Virus record (IMG/VR): IMGVR_UViG_3300010354_000731
Location: 1 to 22,507 of that record
Source: a virus
Strand: one strand, 5' to 3'
DNA length: 22,507 nucleotides
A program made the translations under genes and the position numbers. Shown piece after piece: positions 7,134 through 12,451 of the stretch; the stretch's first letter is position 1; the number at the start of each line of letters is the position of its first letter. The notes beneath the pieces are model-generated. The model was given only the letters and a program-made list of their open reading frames with translations, ran no database searches and was not told where the DNA came from.

Positions 7134-7301
7134 ATGCCAAATACACCATGTCGTGAAGTTGCCCACAAGCACCGCATCAAGAAGAAGAAATGGACCGCAA
7201 AGAATCAAGCAAATCTTGCAAATGCCAAAAAGAAAACTTTGGAAGATCTCCATAAGTTAGGTCGTCTTCCAAAGTCTCTATATCATCGACTTGGACTATG
7301 A
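7134..7301 (+). CDS. Small basic hypothetical protein (55 aa)
   Basis: MPNTPCREVAHKHRIKKKKW and on: basic N-half and a helical C-half ending KSLYHRLGL. Its stop overlaps the next start (ATGA at 7298-7301), so it appears coupled to the endonuclease V-like gene. The codon pattern is clean and in a dense operon; family not recognised. Confidence 0.7.
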   Translation: MPNTPCREVAHKHRIKKKKWTAKNQANLANAKKKTLEDLHKLGRLPKSLYHRLGL

Positions 7302-7813
7302 ATATTTTTGTTCTTCATGATGATCCGCGCGAAGCAGCGCGTATGATGTGTGACAAGCATGTTGTTAAGATGATTGTGGAGGGATGTCAAATGCTCTCCA
7401 CAAATCATCGTTTATCTGCTAGTCATGTTGTATACGCACCTGTTAATTTGTACAAACAATCATTTCAAAATCATCCATGTACTATATGGGCAAGGCAGAC
7501 CAGTGGTAATTATTTTTGGTTAGCAGATCATACTCATGAATTATCACTTGAGTATACTCGTCGCTATAATAAAACACATTTGGCACATGACATGACCGAA
7601 TGGTTTAGATTTCATTCTCCTTTACAAGTACCACAGGGATATTTAACGCCATTTGCTCAGGCAATGCCAGATGAATTTAAAGTTCCTGGGGATGCTGTTG
7701 CTGCGTACCGTAAATATTATATCGGGGCAAAGTCTCACTTCGCAAAATGGAAATTTACAAAAGTGCCAGATTGGTACACAAAGGGCTTGACAAACGCCAC
7801 CGTTATGGTATAA
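7298..7813 (+). CDS. T4 endonuclease V-like (pyrimidine dimer DNA glycosylase-type) protein
   Basis: 171 residues. The N-terminus MNIFVLHDDPREAARMMCDKHVVKMIVEGCQML fits the Pyr_excise family pattern (T4 DenV relatives: small acid loop, then dK.v.k..vE..Q.L), here in the longer form seen in T4-like marine phages, which continues with NHPC..WAR, the TPFAQAMP motif and a C-terminal AYRKYYIGAKSHFAKW. Glu28 within VVKMIVEGCQ is the likely counterpart of the conserved family Glu. Role: probably repair of UV-damaged DNA, or a related base-excision activity; the family assignment is from memory. Last gene of the plus-strand run; the promoter at 7787 lies inside its 3' end. Confidence 0.7.
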   Translation: MNIFVLHDDPREAARMMCDKHVVKMIVEGCQMLSTNHRLSASHVVYAPVNLYKQSFQNHPCTIWARQTSGNYFWLADHTHELSLEYTRRYNKTHLAHDMTEWFRFHSPLQVPQGYLTPFAQAMPDEFKVPGDAVAAYRKYYIGAKSHFAKWKFTKVPDWYTKGLTNATVMV

Positions 7814-7814
7814 T
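7787..7814 (+). promoter_or_regulatory. Sigma70-type promoter inside the 3' end of the endonuclease V-like gene
   Basis: TTGACA at 7787-7792, 16-nt spacer, TATAAT at 7809-7814. It would transcribe the non-coding stretch and the tRNA-Lys-like element at 8064. An ATG at 7820, at the predicted start site, opens a 17-codon ORF (MTKQEIILTIWCYIATL), which I do not annotate as a gene. Confidence 0.75.
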
Positions 7815-8063
7815 AGTACATGACAAAGCAAGAGATTATCTTAACAATCTGGTGCTATATCGCCACTCTATAAGATAGGAAATAATCATGATTAATATTT
7901 AAAATCAGTATTGTCAGATTATATTGAATATTATTATATTATGAGAGTTTGACGATTTAGAAAAAATCATCATTGTGGGGATCTTATAGGTTCTAACCCA
8001 CTCTTACGCTACGAAACTAGGCGTTAAACTTTTTGAAGGGGACTCGCCACCCCTTCTTCTCTT
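7815..8063 (+). other. Non-coding transcribed stretch with hairpins
   Basis: No convincing gene. It contains small stem-loops, for example AGATT...AATCT near 7832, GGTG...CGCC near 7850, and a 7-bp GAAGGGG/CCCCTTC hairpin with an 8-nt loop at 8035-8056 followed by TTCTCTTT, which could be a weak terminator or an RNA processing structure. The stretch lies between a strong promoter and a tRNA-like element. Confidence 0.4.
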
Positions 8064-8137
8064 TGCTTCGGTGGCAGACAAGTAATGCATCATCCTTTTA
8101 AGATGGCGAATGTGGGGGCAGTACCCACCCGAAGCAT
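8064..8137 (+). tRNA. tRNA-Lys(TTT)-like gene, degenerate T-arm
   Basis: Acceptor TGCTTCG(G)/(C)CGAAGCA, short D-arm GCA/TGC, anticodon arm TCATC-CTTTTAA-GATGG with anticodon TTT at 34-36, and T-stem GTGGG/CCCAC. The T-loop is GGCAGTA, not the usual TTCGANN, and one extra base pair lies between acceptor and T-stem (8-bp acceptor). It ends at the stop of the minus-strand HNH gene. Either a decaying tRNA or a divergent one. Confidence 0.55.
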
Positions 8138-8556
8138 TAAATCAATTTATGGTACTTTAATCTTGCTTTATTACCTTTACCATAATTTAACGCTTTGTAA
8201 GTTGGTGTGAGTGAGTGGCAATTTGGACAAAGAACTCTTAAATTTTCTGGTCTATTATTTTCAGAATCGCCATTGATGTGATCAATCTCTAATGGACTTT
8301 TACCTGTGGTTGGATTTATTTCACACCATCCACATTTTGAACATTTATGATTTGTTTGTTCTAACAAATATTTTCTGACGGTACTTGACAGAGAAAATCC
8401 TTTTTTTGTTCCATCCCATGTACCATCTAACCACTTTTGTAGTGATTGTTTAGATTGATAATCTCGTTGACATTTGTTTGAACAATATTTGCCAGTTGAA
8501 CATTGAATACGATACTTAAATTCTTTTAAACAATTATTGCAAGTAGATTTTTCCAT
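8137..8556 (-). CDS. HNH endonuclease (homing type)
   Basis: 139 residues. The N-terminal zinc knuckle CNNCLKEF...CSNKCQ (residues about 6-30) is followed by an NUMOD-like basic linker and the HNH domain: CSKCGWCE (about residue 73), LEIDHINGDSENNRPENLRVLCPNCHS with the catalytic DH, the N and the terminal CxxCH. This is the standard arrangement of free-standing phage HNH enzymes. It sits on the opposite strand between a tRNA-Lys-like element and tRNA-Gly, typical for a mobile endonuclease inserted near tRNA genes. Start is the ATG at 8556; no intron was found around it. Confidence 0.9.
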   Translation of the reverse strand: MEKSTCNNCLKEFKYRIQCSTGKYCSNKCQRDYQSKQSLQKWLDGTWDGTKKGFSLSSTVRKYLLEQTNHKCSKCGWCEINPTTGKSPLEIDHINGDSENNRPENLRVLCPNCHSLTPTYKALNYGKGNKARLKYHKLI

Positions 8557-8596
8557 AAGTAGACCTTATATACATATGTATGTTAGGACTACTTTT

Positions 8597-8667
8597 GCGG
8601 GATTAGCATATTGGTGATGCCCTGGATTTCCAATCCAGTAAAACGGGTTCGATTCCCGTATTCCGCT
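8597..8667 (+). tRNA. tRNA-Gly(TCC)
   Basis: Acceptor GCGGGAT/ATTCCGC (one G-U), anticodon arm CTGGA-TTTCCAA-TCCAG with TCC, T-arm CGGG-TTCGATT-CCCG, discriminator T. CCA is not encoded. All arms are intact. Confidence 0.9.
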
Positions 8668-8668
8668 T

Positions 8669-8809
8669 ATGATAGACAATCGACAACACGCTGCTGGAAA
8701 AGGCGATAAACCCAGACCGATTGACTATAAAAAATGGTCAGACAACTGGGATCGTATCTTTGGCAAAAAAAAGATAAATAAAAAGAAGACAAAGAAAAAT
8801 GCCAATTGA
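8669..8809 (+). CDS. Small conserved T4-like phage protein (46 aa)
   Basis: Begins directly after tRNA-Gly. MIDNRQHAAGKGDKPRPIDY, then KKWSDNWDRIFGKKK and a Lys-rich tail. The pattern RQHAAGKGD...W...RIFGK is one I recall in short hypothetical proteins of many T4-like and other phages; function unknown. Its 3' end overlaps the next start (8799) by 11 nt. Confidence 0.75.
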   Translation: MIDNRQHAAGKGDKPRPIDYKKWSDNWDRIFGKKKINKKKTKKNAN

Positions 8810-9113
8810 ATACGAGATGAAATATCTCTTTGAAATAACAGTAGATGCGATCACTCAATATTCTGAGGATCACACTGCTGCTTATTGGTTTATTAATATT
8901 GAAAATAATATTCTTCAACAAATTATGGACAATGATCCATATATTTTGTCTTATTTTCGCGATTACCAATTGGCAGCAATGCGTGAATTAATTAAGCGCG
9001 GATTGTGGGTAAGATGGTCAGAAAAAGATGGACGACCTATTCTTTCCCGTGATCCTATTTACAAAATATCAGTCTGGGACGATACAAAACCCATTCCTAG
9101 TGGAGCAGACTAA
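8799..9113 (+). CDS. Hypothetical protein, 104 aa
   Basis: MPIEYEMKYLFEITVDAITQ and on; helical, acidic N-half with aromatic residues, and a C-terminal part with RWSEKDGRPILSRDP. An AAGAAGACAAAG purine stretch precedes the ATG. It overlaps both neighbours (start inside the 46-aa gene, stop TAATG with the next one). No family recognised. Confidence 0.8.
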   Translation: MPIEYEMKYLFEITVDAITQYSEDHTAAYWFINIENNILQQIMDNDPYILSYFRDYQLAAMRELIKRGLWVRWSEKDGRPILSRDPIYKISVWDDTKPIPSGAD

Positions 9114-9247
9114 TGGACAACGAAATCGAAGATCGATTCAAAGATGTAATCTATGAAATTCGTATTGTAAACGGATTAGTTGTATTTAATATGATTGTCT
9201 TGGGTGCAATTTTGGTCACAGGAATGATACTAGCATGGTTAAATTAA
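9113..9247 (+). CDS. Small single-span membrane protein (44 aa)
   Basis: Start overlaps the previous stop (TAATG). Acidic/charged N-terminal part (MDNEIEDRFKDVIYEIRIV), then one hydrophobic segment (VVFNMIVLGAILVTGMILAWL) reaching the C-terminus. Such tiny phage inner-membrane proteins are often lysis- or exclusion-related; no specific evidence here. Confidence 0.7.
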   Translation: MDNEIEDRFKDVIYEIRIVNGLVVFNMIVLGAILVTGMILAWLN

Positions 9248-9429
9248 ACAATAAAACTAAATTTTATTTTTTAACTGTCATATTGGCAGTTTTGTTTATA
9301 TGGGGAATGATGTTTACTCCAAGAATGAGAATTACTTCAAATATACCGAGAACCGCCTTATGTGGGCAACTACATAGTGTGGAGGAATTCTATGGTTCCC
9401 GAAGAAGAAGTTACAATCAAGATCAATAA
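9235..9429 (+). CDS. Small membrane protein, overlapping neighbours
   Basis: 64 residues: basic N-terminus (MVKLNNKTK), one transmembrane helix (FYFLTVILAVLFIWGMMF), then a polar tail. It overlaps the previous gene by 13 nt and the metalloprotease gene at 9392 by 38 nt in another frame. The topology resembles a signal anchor or spanin-like component, but no lipobox is seen and there is no other proof. The last residues may be incidental because of the overlap. Confidence 0.55.
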   Translation: MVKLNNKTKFYFLTVILAVLFIWGMMFTPRMRITSNIPRTALCGQLHSVEEFYGSRRRSYNQDQ

Positions 9430-9691
9430 GAAAAATTGGAAAATTAAGATTGTAAAGTCCACAGACATGTCTCCACATAGTCTTGGCGAATGTGATCATC
9501 CCGAATATGCCAATCCAGAAATTTGGGTAAAAAGATCACAAAAACCCTTAGATCTCATGGATACAATTATTCATGAAATTCTTCATGCCGTCAGACCAGA
9601 GTTGTCTGAAGAAGCGGTACTTGATACTGCAACCACGATAGCAAAAGCACTGTGGAAGCTAAACTACCGCAAGATAGACAAAGATAGCTAA
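9392..9691 (+). CDS. Putative HEXXH metalloprotease
   Basis: 99 residues. The start at 9392 is chosen for GGAGG 7 nt upstream; an upstream start at 9362 lacks one. Zinc motif HEILH (residues about 66-70: DTIIHEILHAVRPELSE) followed by a helix. The N-terminal half (EVTIKINKKNWKIKIVKS) is a beta-sheet-like segment and CDHPEYANPEIWV sits between. Small phage metallopeptidases of this layout (M78/SprT-like in size and HEXXH context) are common; substrate unknown. Followed by an AT-rich 70-nt gap and then the 9762 promoter. Confidence 0.8.
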   Translation: MVPEEEVTIKINKKNWKIKIVKSTDMSPHSLGECDHPEYANPEIWVKRSQKPLDLMDTIIHEILHAVRPELSEEAVLDTATTIAKALWKLNYRKIDKDS

Positions 9692-9761
9692 TAGCTCTAT
9701 TTAAACTTTAAACTTTAAAATTAAAGAACTTAAGAATCTTTTAAGAAAGTGTCTCAGGGGC

Positions 9762-9790
9762 TTGACAACCCCCTCCCCATCGGGTATACT
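9762..9790 (+). promoter_or_regulatory. Sigma70-type promoter for the HTH-like gene
   Basis: TTGACA at 9762-9767, 17-nt spacer, TATACT at 9785-9790. The predicted start is near 9797, leaving a leader of about 80 nt. Confidence 0.85.
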
Positions 9791-9802
9791 ATATGCAGTC
9801 AA

Positions 9803-9849
9803 CCGAACAGCAGCGCGACCAATGCTGATTCGGAATGTTCAAAGGTCGC
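9803..9849 (+). promoter_or_regulatory. H-type pseudoknot in the leader (candidate riboregulator)
   Basis: Stem 1: CCGAACAG (9803-9810) with CTG-A-TTCGG (9825-9833), eight pairs and one bulged A. Stem 2: GCGACC in its loop (9815-9820) pairs perfectly with GGTCGC (9844-9849). The arrangement is a classic pseudoknot starting about 6 nt after the predicted transcription start. The Shine-Dalgarno AAGGATAGG (9858-9866) follows within 9 nt, so folding could affect translation. No known riboswitch core was recognised. Confidence 0.6.
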
Positions 9850-9877
9850 AAACAGTAAAGGATAGGAAATTTTCGTT

Positions 9878-10156
9878 ATGCCAAGCAACAACACTCTCAG
9901 CAAGAAGCGTCAGGTCATCAATCATCTCGCCCGTGGTTGGGGTATCGATTCCCGTGAAGCACTCAAGAAGTACGGCGTTCGTAACCTCCGTGCAACCATG
10001 AGCGACATTCGTGAACAGGTCGAGGCATTCGGCAACTGGGAGATTGAAACTGTCGAGAACGGCAATTCAACTCGCTACTTCATGCGCGATACCCACCCAG
10101 GTAATCGCACCTACGGGTTCCGCAAGGACGGTTCCCGTTTCATGATCAACGCTTGA
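9878..10156 (+). CDS. Small helix-turn-helix-like conserved phage protein
   Basis: 92 residues. The N-terminal part (KKRQVINHLARGWGIDSREALKKYGVRNLRATMSDIREQ; given in pieces) matches the winged-helix/HTH pattern I recall in short proteins of T4-like marine phages: SR/KK.Q..NHL.RG...T...A...YGV..L.A...DIR. The C-terminal part (NGNSTRYFMRDT...YGFRKDGSRFMI) looks like the wing/strand region. More GC-rich in third codon positions than its neighbours, which suggests strong expression. Own strong promoter, structured leader and terminator make it a stand-alone transcript. Likely a DNA-binding regulator, not shown. Confidence 0.75.
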   Translation: MPSNNTLSKKRQVINHLARGWGIDSREALKKYGVRNLRATMSDIREQVEAFGNWEIETVENGNSTRYFMRDTHPGNRTYGFRKDGSRFMINA

Positions 10157-10177
10157 TCTAACAATTAAATACACGCG

Positions 10178-10210
10178 AAGGTGTGGTGGAAACGCCACAC
10201 CTTTGTTTTT
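10178..10210 (+). terminator. Intrinsic terminator after the HTH-like gene
   Basis: AAGGTGTGG (10178-10186), 8-nt loop, CCACACCTT (10195-10203), then TGTTTTT. The following ATG at 10211 abuts the T-run. Confidence 0.85.
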
Positions 10211-10579
10211 ATGACAGACATTGATAATCTTTTAAATTTTGCTTATCCCTTGTGTCTGGAAATTCCAAGACAAAAGAAGCATATTTCTTTGATTTTTCAT
10301 AAAAAGAAATTGCTTTCAATTGGTCGTAATTGTTTTAAGACTCATCCAAAAGCAAAAGAGATCGGTTATGCGTATGAGGAAATGCATTCTGAATTGGACG
10401 CATATAGAAAACTCCCATACAAATATCGTGGGTTAAAACTTACTCTTGTAAATGTTCGTTTCAACCGTTTTCGACAATTACGCATGTCAAAACCATGTGA
10501 ACTATGTACGCCATGGTGTCTTGAAGTATTTGATGATATATACTATACAGACAATGATGGTCTACAGAAAATGGAGTAA
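10211..10579 (+). CDS. Cytidine deaminase-fold protein
   Basis: 122 residues. The start at 10211 is chosen because the frame upstream is inside the terminator. Zinc-dependent deaminase signature: MHSELDA (HxE, residues about 59-61) and SKPCELC (PCxxC, residues about 96-100), with preceding strands HISLIFHKKKLLSIGRN and a THP before the HxE. This is the order found in the CDA/APOBEC-like fold; the substrate could be a nucleoside, dCMP, or nucleic acid. The enzyme family is inferred from the motif pair and spacing; overall similarity to T4 dCMP deaminase (Cd) is low. No Shine-Dalgarno is visible because the terminator occupies that place. Confidence 0.7.
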   Translation: MTDIDNLLNFAYPLCLEIPRQKKHISLIFHKKKLLSIGRNCFKTHPKAKEIGYAYEEMHSELDAYRKLPYKYRGLKLTLVNVRFNRFRQLRMSKPCELCTPWCLEVFDDIYYTDNDGLQKME

Positions 10580-10582
10580 ACT

Positions 10583-10735
10583 ATGAAATATGTACTTAAA
10601 GAAACAAAAGAAACTTGTGTAATTGTCGAGGAATTTACAGATCTATTTGGTAACGAAATGGTGAAGATCAAGACTCAATCGGGTCAAGTTATGGATGTTG
10701 CCAAAGAAGATATTTCTTTCTTCCTACAGGACTAA
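10583..10735 (+). CDS. Small hypothetical protein (50 aa)
   Basis: MKYVLKETKETCVIVEEFTD, then an acidic/beta-rich stretch ending VAKEDISFFLQD. GGAG lies 7 nt before the ATG, at the end of the deaminase gene. It reads as a compact beta-barrel-like protein; family not recognised. Confidence 0.75.
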   Translation: MKYVLKETKETCVIVEEFTDLFGNEMVKIKTQSGQVMDVAKEDISFFLQD

Positions 10736-10737
10736 TC

Positions 10738-10998
10738 ATGCCTTTTCGTCTTCATATTGACATTCCTCTGAATATGACAGAGGATCAAGCTAAAATTGCA
10801 TCACAACAAATTCTTGGTATTCTTGCAGAAGAAGAAACTGATGCACTTATTTTAAATGCAATTGGTATCGATGAAATTAATTATCGTCTTGGTCATGATG
10901 ATGATCGTCAAAAGAGTAATTACTTTTTGAAAGATGCTAATGGTCATGTAAACAATAAGAAGTCAAAGATTATTGTCCCGAAGATGGTTCAAGACTAG
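10738..10998 (+). CDS. Hypothetical protein, 86 aa
   Basis: MPFRLHIDIPLNMTEDQAKI and on: a strand then helices (EDQAKIASQQILGILAEEETDALI) and a polar tail. It starts 2 nt after the upstream stop and converges with the minus-strand gene at 10970, overlapping it by 29 nt. No family recognised. Confidence 0.75.
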   Translation: MPFRLHIDIPLNMTEDQAKIASQQILGILAEEETDALILNAIGIDEINYRLGHDDDRQKSNYFLKDANGHVNNKKSKIIVPKMVQD

Positions 10999-11410
10999 AC
11001 ATTCTTGCTTCTAATGGAATTTTAACTTTTTTACCAAATTGTTGATATAATTTGTGTTTCTTTCTGCCAGATTCTGAGTCAGTATACGAATATCTAAGTG
11101 CTTTAATTTCTTCTGGTGAATTTTCAATATGATGTTTTATATGACTCAGAACTGTTTTGTATATTGGTAATGCAACAGACATGGGTTTGTTATCACCACT
11201 TGTAAAACCATCTACAAAAAATTTGATATCTGATTTATTAGTTACATAACTATGATCAATGTAAGTTTTAATTTCATGCTTACCGACAGTGCTTCTGTAT
11301 GTTTTAGTTACTGAAATTCCAGGGTATTCTTTTACTTCTGGTTGTAAGGGTTTTTGACTTTTATCGTCAATATCAAATAATTCGGCAATATAAGTTTTAA
11401 AAGTTTTCAT
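10970..11410 (-). CDS. Hypothetical protein with capsid-targeting-like N-terminus (MKTFKTYIAEL)
   Basis: 146 residues. The start at 11410 gives MKTFKTYIAEL, the closest of the set to the T4 capsid-targeting sequence MKTYQEFIAEA: the IAE preceding the cleavage point is the same. A longer reading to 11467 runs into the divergent tRNA promoter and is rejected. The minus-strand late box TATAAATA (11423-11416) ends 5 nt before the ATG. After residue 12 the body is basic with a His/Lys-rich C-terminal region (YKTVLSHIKHHIENS, KKHKLYQQFGKKVKI). Predicted late and packaged; activity unknown. Confidence 0.8.
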   Translation of the reverse strand: MKTFKTYIAELFDIDDKSQKPLQPEVKEYPGISVTKTYRSTVGKHEIKTYIDHSYVTNKSDIKFFVDGFTSGDNKPMSVALPIYKTVLSHIKHHIENSPEEIKALRYSYTDSESGRKKHKLYQQFGKKVKIPLEARMSSLEPSSGQ

Positions 11411-11415
11411 AGATT

Positions 11416-11423
11416 TATTTATA
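11416..11423 (-). promoter_or_regulatory. T4-type late promoter box on the minus strand
   Basis: Exact TATAAATA on the minus strand, 5 nt before the ATG at 11410; with the usual spacing the transcript would begin at or very near the start codon. Divergent from the tRNA promoter beginning 9 nt away. Confidence 0.7.
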
Positions 11424-11431
11424 TAAAGGTA

Positions 11432-11459
11432 TTGACAAGTGAGTAGTTTCTGATATAAT
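11432..11459 (+). promoter_or_regulatory. Sigma70-type promoter of the tRNA-tmRNA operon
   Basis: TTGACA at 11432-11437, 16-nt spacer, TATAAT at 11454-11459. tRNA-Ile begins 9 nt after the -10 box. Confidence 0.9.
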
Positions 11460-11468
11460 ACATTCAAC

Positions 11469-11543
11469 GCGCTGTGGGAGGTCTTGGTTATCTCAGATCG
11501 ACTTATAATCGATTAAGACTAGGTTCGAATCCTAGACAGCGTA
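11469..11543 (+). tRNA. tRNA-Ile(TAT)
   Basis: Acceptor GCGCTGT/ACAGCGT (G-U at the end), anticodon arm ATCGA-CTTATAA-TCGAT with TAT (reads AUA), T-arm CTAGG-TTCGAAT-CCTAG, discriminator A. CCA is not encoded. AUA is a rare codon in many hosts and more frequent in AT-rich phages. Confidence 0.9.
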
Positions 11544-11547
11544 TTAC

Positions 11548-11621
11548 GCCCTAATAGATTAACTGGCTAAATCCCCGCCCTTTCAAGGCGGTGAGTCGGG
11601 GTTCGAGTCCCCGTTAGGGTA
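11548..11621 (+). tRNA. tRNA-Glu(TTC)
   Basis: Acceptor GCCCTAA/TTAGGGT, anticodon arm CCGCC-CTTTCAA-GGCGG with TTC, T-arm CGGGG-TTCGAGT-CCCCG, discriminator A. Confidence 0.9.
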
Positions 11622-11623
11622 TT

Positions 11624-11712
11624 GCGTAGGATCAGTCAAGTAGCGCACTTGGAGGCTAAACTAGGATTGCTGTTTAAGCAATTGAGAAGGGGTTCAAGTC
11701 CCCCACTACGCG
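11624..11712 (+). tRNA. Type II tRNA, probably Ser(GCT), irregular anticodon loop
   Basis: Acceptor GCGTAG/CTACGC (6 bp; the seventh position is G-A), discriminator G, a long variable arm ATTGC-TGTTTAA-GCAAT, and T-arm GGGG-TTCAAGT-CCCC with a mismatched closing pair. The anticodon arm CTTGG/CTAGG encloses the 8-nt loop AGGCTAAA, in which GCT is preceded by G rather than the universal U33. Long variable arm plus G73 favours Ser over Leu. The variable-arm hairpin can be mistaken for an anticodon arm (TTT or GTT). Confidence 0.65.
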
Positions 11713-11714
11713 CG

Positions 11715-11788
11715 CGGGGTGTAGCACAGCTTGGTAGTGCGCTTGCTTTGGGAGCAAGAAGTCGTTGGTTCAAATCCAGTCACCCCGA
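11715..11788 (+). tRNA. tRNA-Pro(TGG)
   Basis: Acceptor CGGGGTG/CACCCCG, anticodon arm CTTGC-TTTGGGA-GCAAG with TGG, T-arm with TTCAAAT loop, discriminator A. Begins 2 nt after the previous tRNA. Confidence 0.9.
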
Positions 11789-11790
11789 TT

Positions 11791-12105
11791 ATGACACTTC
11801 CAGATGAAATGTTCAATTCACTACGAGCAGCAAGGTCTTTTATGACAGACATGCTTGATCCTGCTGTATATCCAAAACTGCCAAAGCAAGTTCGTATGGC
11901 AGCAAGTGCTCGTCTAAAACATTTTCCAACAGAATACGATATTAATCAATTAGAAGAAATGTATAATAATTCTAATAAGGATAAAGGTATTCTTATTGGA
12001 GAAACTAATGCTGAACTTCAGCGTATTGCGGGAGAGGCGATGTTAGTAAACTCTCGTTTAACTAAGGTATCTCAAGCAATACAGGAACTTATAAATAAAC
12101 CTTGA
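11791..12105 (+). CDS. BPSL0761-like small conserved protein
   Basis: 104 residues, starting 2 nt after tRNA-Pro, so it is likely cut out of the tRNA transcript. MTLPDEMFNSLRAARSFMTDMLDP...LPKQVRMAASARLKHFPTEYDINQL fits the BPSL0761-type pattern seen in phages and bacteria (TLPDER...A...AR.FL.DL.DP...P..VR..A...LRHYP...D). Function unknown. The C-terminal half is helical (NAELQRIAGEAMLVNSRLTKVSQAI). A TATAAATA at 12090-12097 lies in its last codons, just before the tmRNA. Confidence 0.75.
   Translation: MTLPDEMFNSLRAARSFMTDMLDPAVYPKLPKQVRMAASARLKHFPTEYDINQLEEMYNNSNKDKGILIGETNAELQRIAGEAMLVNSRLTKVSQAIQELINKP
12090..12097 (+). promoter_or_regulatory. Late-box sequence upstream of the tmRNA
   Basis: Exact TATAAATA inside the end of the BPSL0761-like CDS and about 40 nt before the tmRNA T-arm. 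It could add late expression of the tmRNA, or be a chance match in AT-rich coding DNA. Confidence 0.35.
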
Positions 12106-12449
12106 TATCGTTGATCTATGTAAACTACCCAACTGCACAGGGGTGCGAATCCCCTCGACTCCATTCGACACTATGGGCGTTCTGACGAAAACGCGGTCTT
12201 GACAAGAGATGCGCTTGCGTAAAACGGTTCACTCAATTAACCGACAAAGCAAGATAGATGGTGTAATCCATCATAGTGTCACAAACTACGGGGTCGAAAA
12301 GAATCGACAGGGGGATGCGAGCATTAGGGAGATATCCGAGAGGTAGTCAACAACCCTCGTTAAATGCCAAAGTTGGCAACATAAATGCCGCACCAATGCG
12401 GATGGCTGCTTGAAGCAGTGGGGAATGGTTCACCCGCATCTGAACGAAC
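12106..12449 (+). ncRNA. ssrA: Circularly permuted (two-piece) tmRNA
   Basis: The acceptor half comes first: T-arm AGGGG-TGCGAAT-CCCCT (12139-12155), acceptor 3' strand CGACTCC (12156-12162), discriminator A, no encoded CCA. The 5' acceptor strand GGGGTCG (12290-12296) lies about 130 nt downstream and pairs with it (7 bp, one G-U), followed by GAATCGACAGGG, the tmRNA-type GAxTCGACxGG signature. The intervening segment is closed by GACACTATG (12167-12175) and CATAGTGTC (12272-12280). The tag frame starts at GCC 12366 and encodes AKVGNINAAPMRMAA, stop TGA at 12411, with the stop inside the hairpin CTGCTT/AAGCAG. Role: rescue of stalled ribosomes and tagging of their products for proteolysis, with SmpB. 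Outer ends are approximate; the helix linking the two pieces was not resolved. Confidence 0.85.
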
Positions 12450-12451
12450 CA

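Noticed and set aside
7820-7873. A 17-codon leaderless ORF at the 7787 promoter start site
   Set aside because: Too short and without supporting context; kept only as a remark under the promoter.
7815-8137. Group I intron associated with the HNH endonuclease
   Set aside because: No conserved intron core (P7/P3 elements) could be identified and no split gene flanks it; the HNH gene is on the opposite strand and looks free-standing.
11411-11467. Longer start at 11467 for the minus-strand MKTFKTY protein
   Set aside because: The extension covers the tRNA promoter and the late box, and buries the shared N-terminal motif.
11680-11700. Reading the long variable arm of the tRNA at 11624 as a Lys(TTT) or Asn(GTT) anticodon arm
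   Set aside because: That choice leaves an oversized D region and still lacks U33; a type II tRNA with this hairpin as the variable arm explains the length and the G discriminator.
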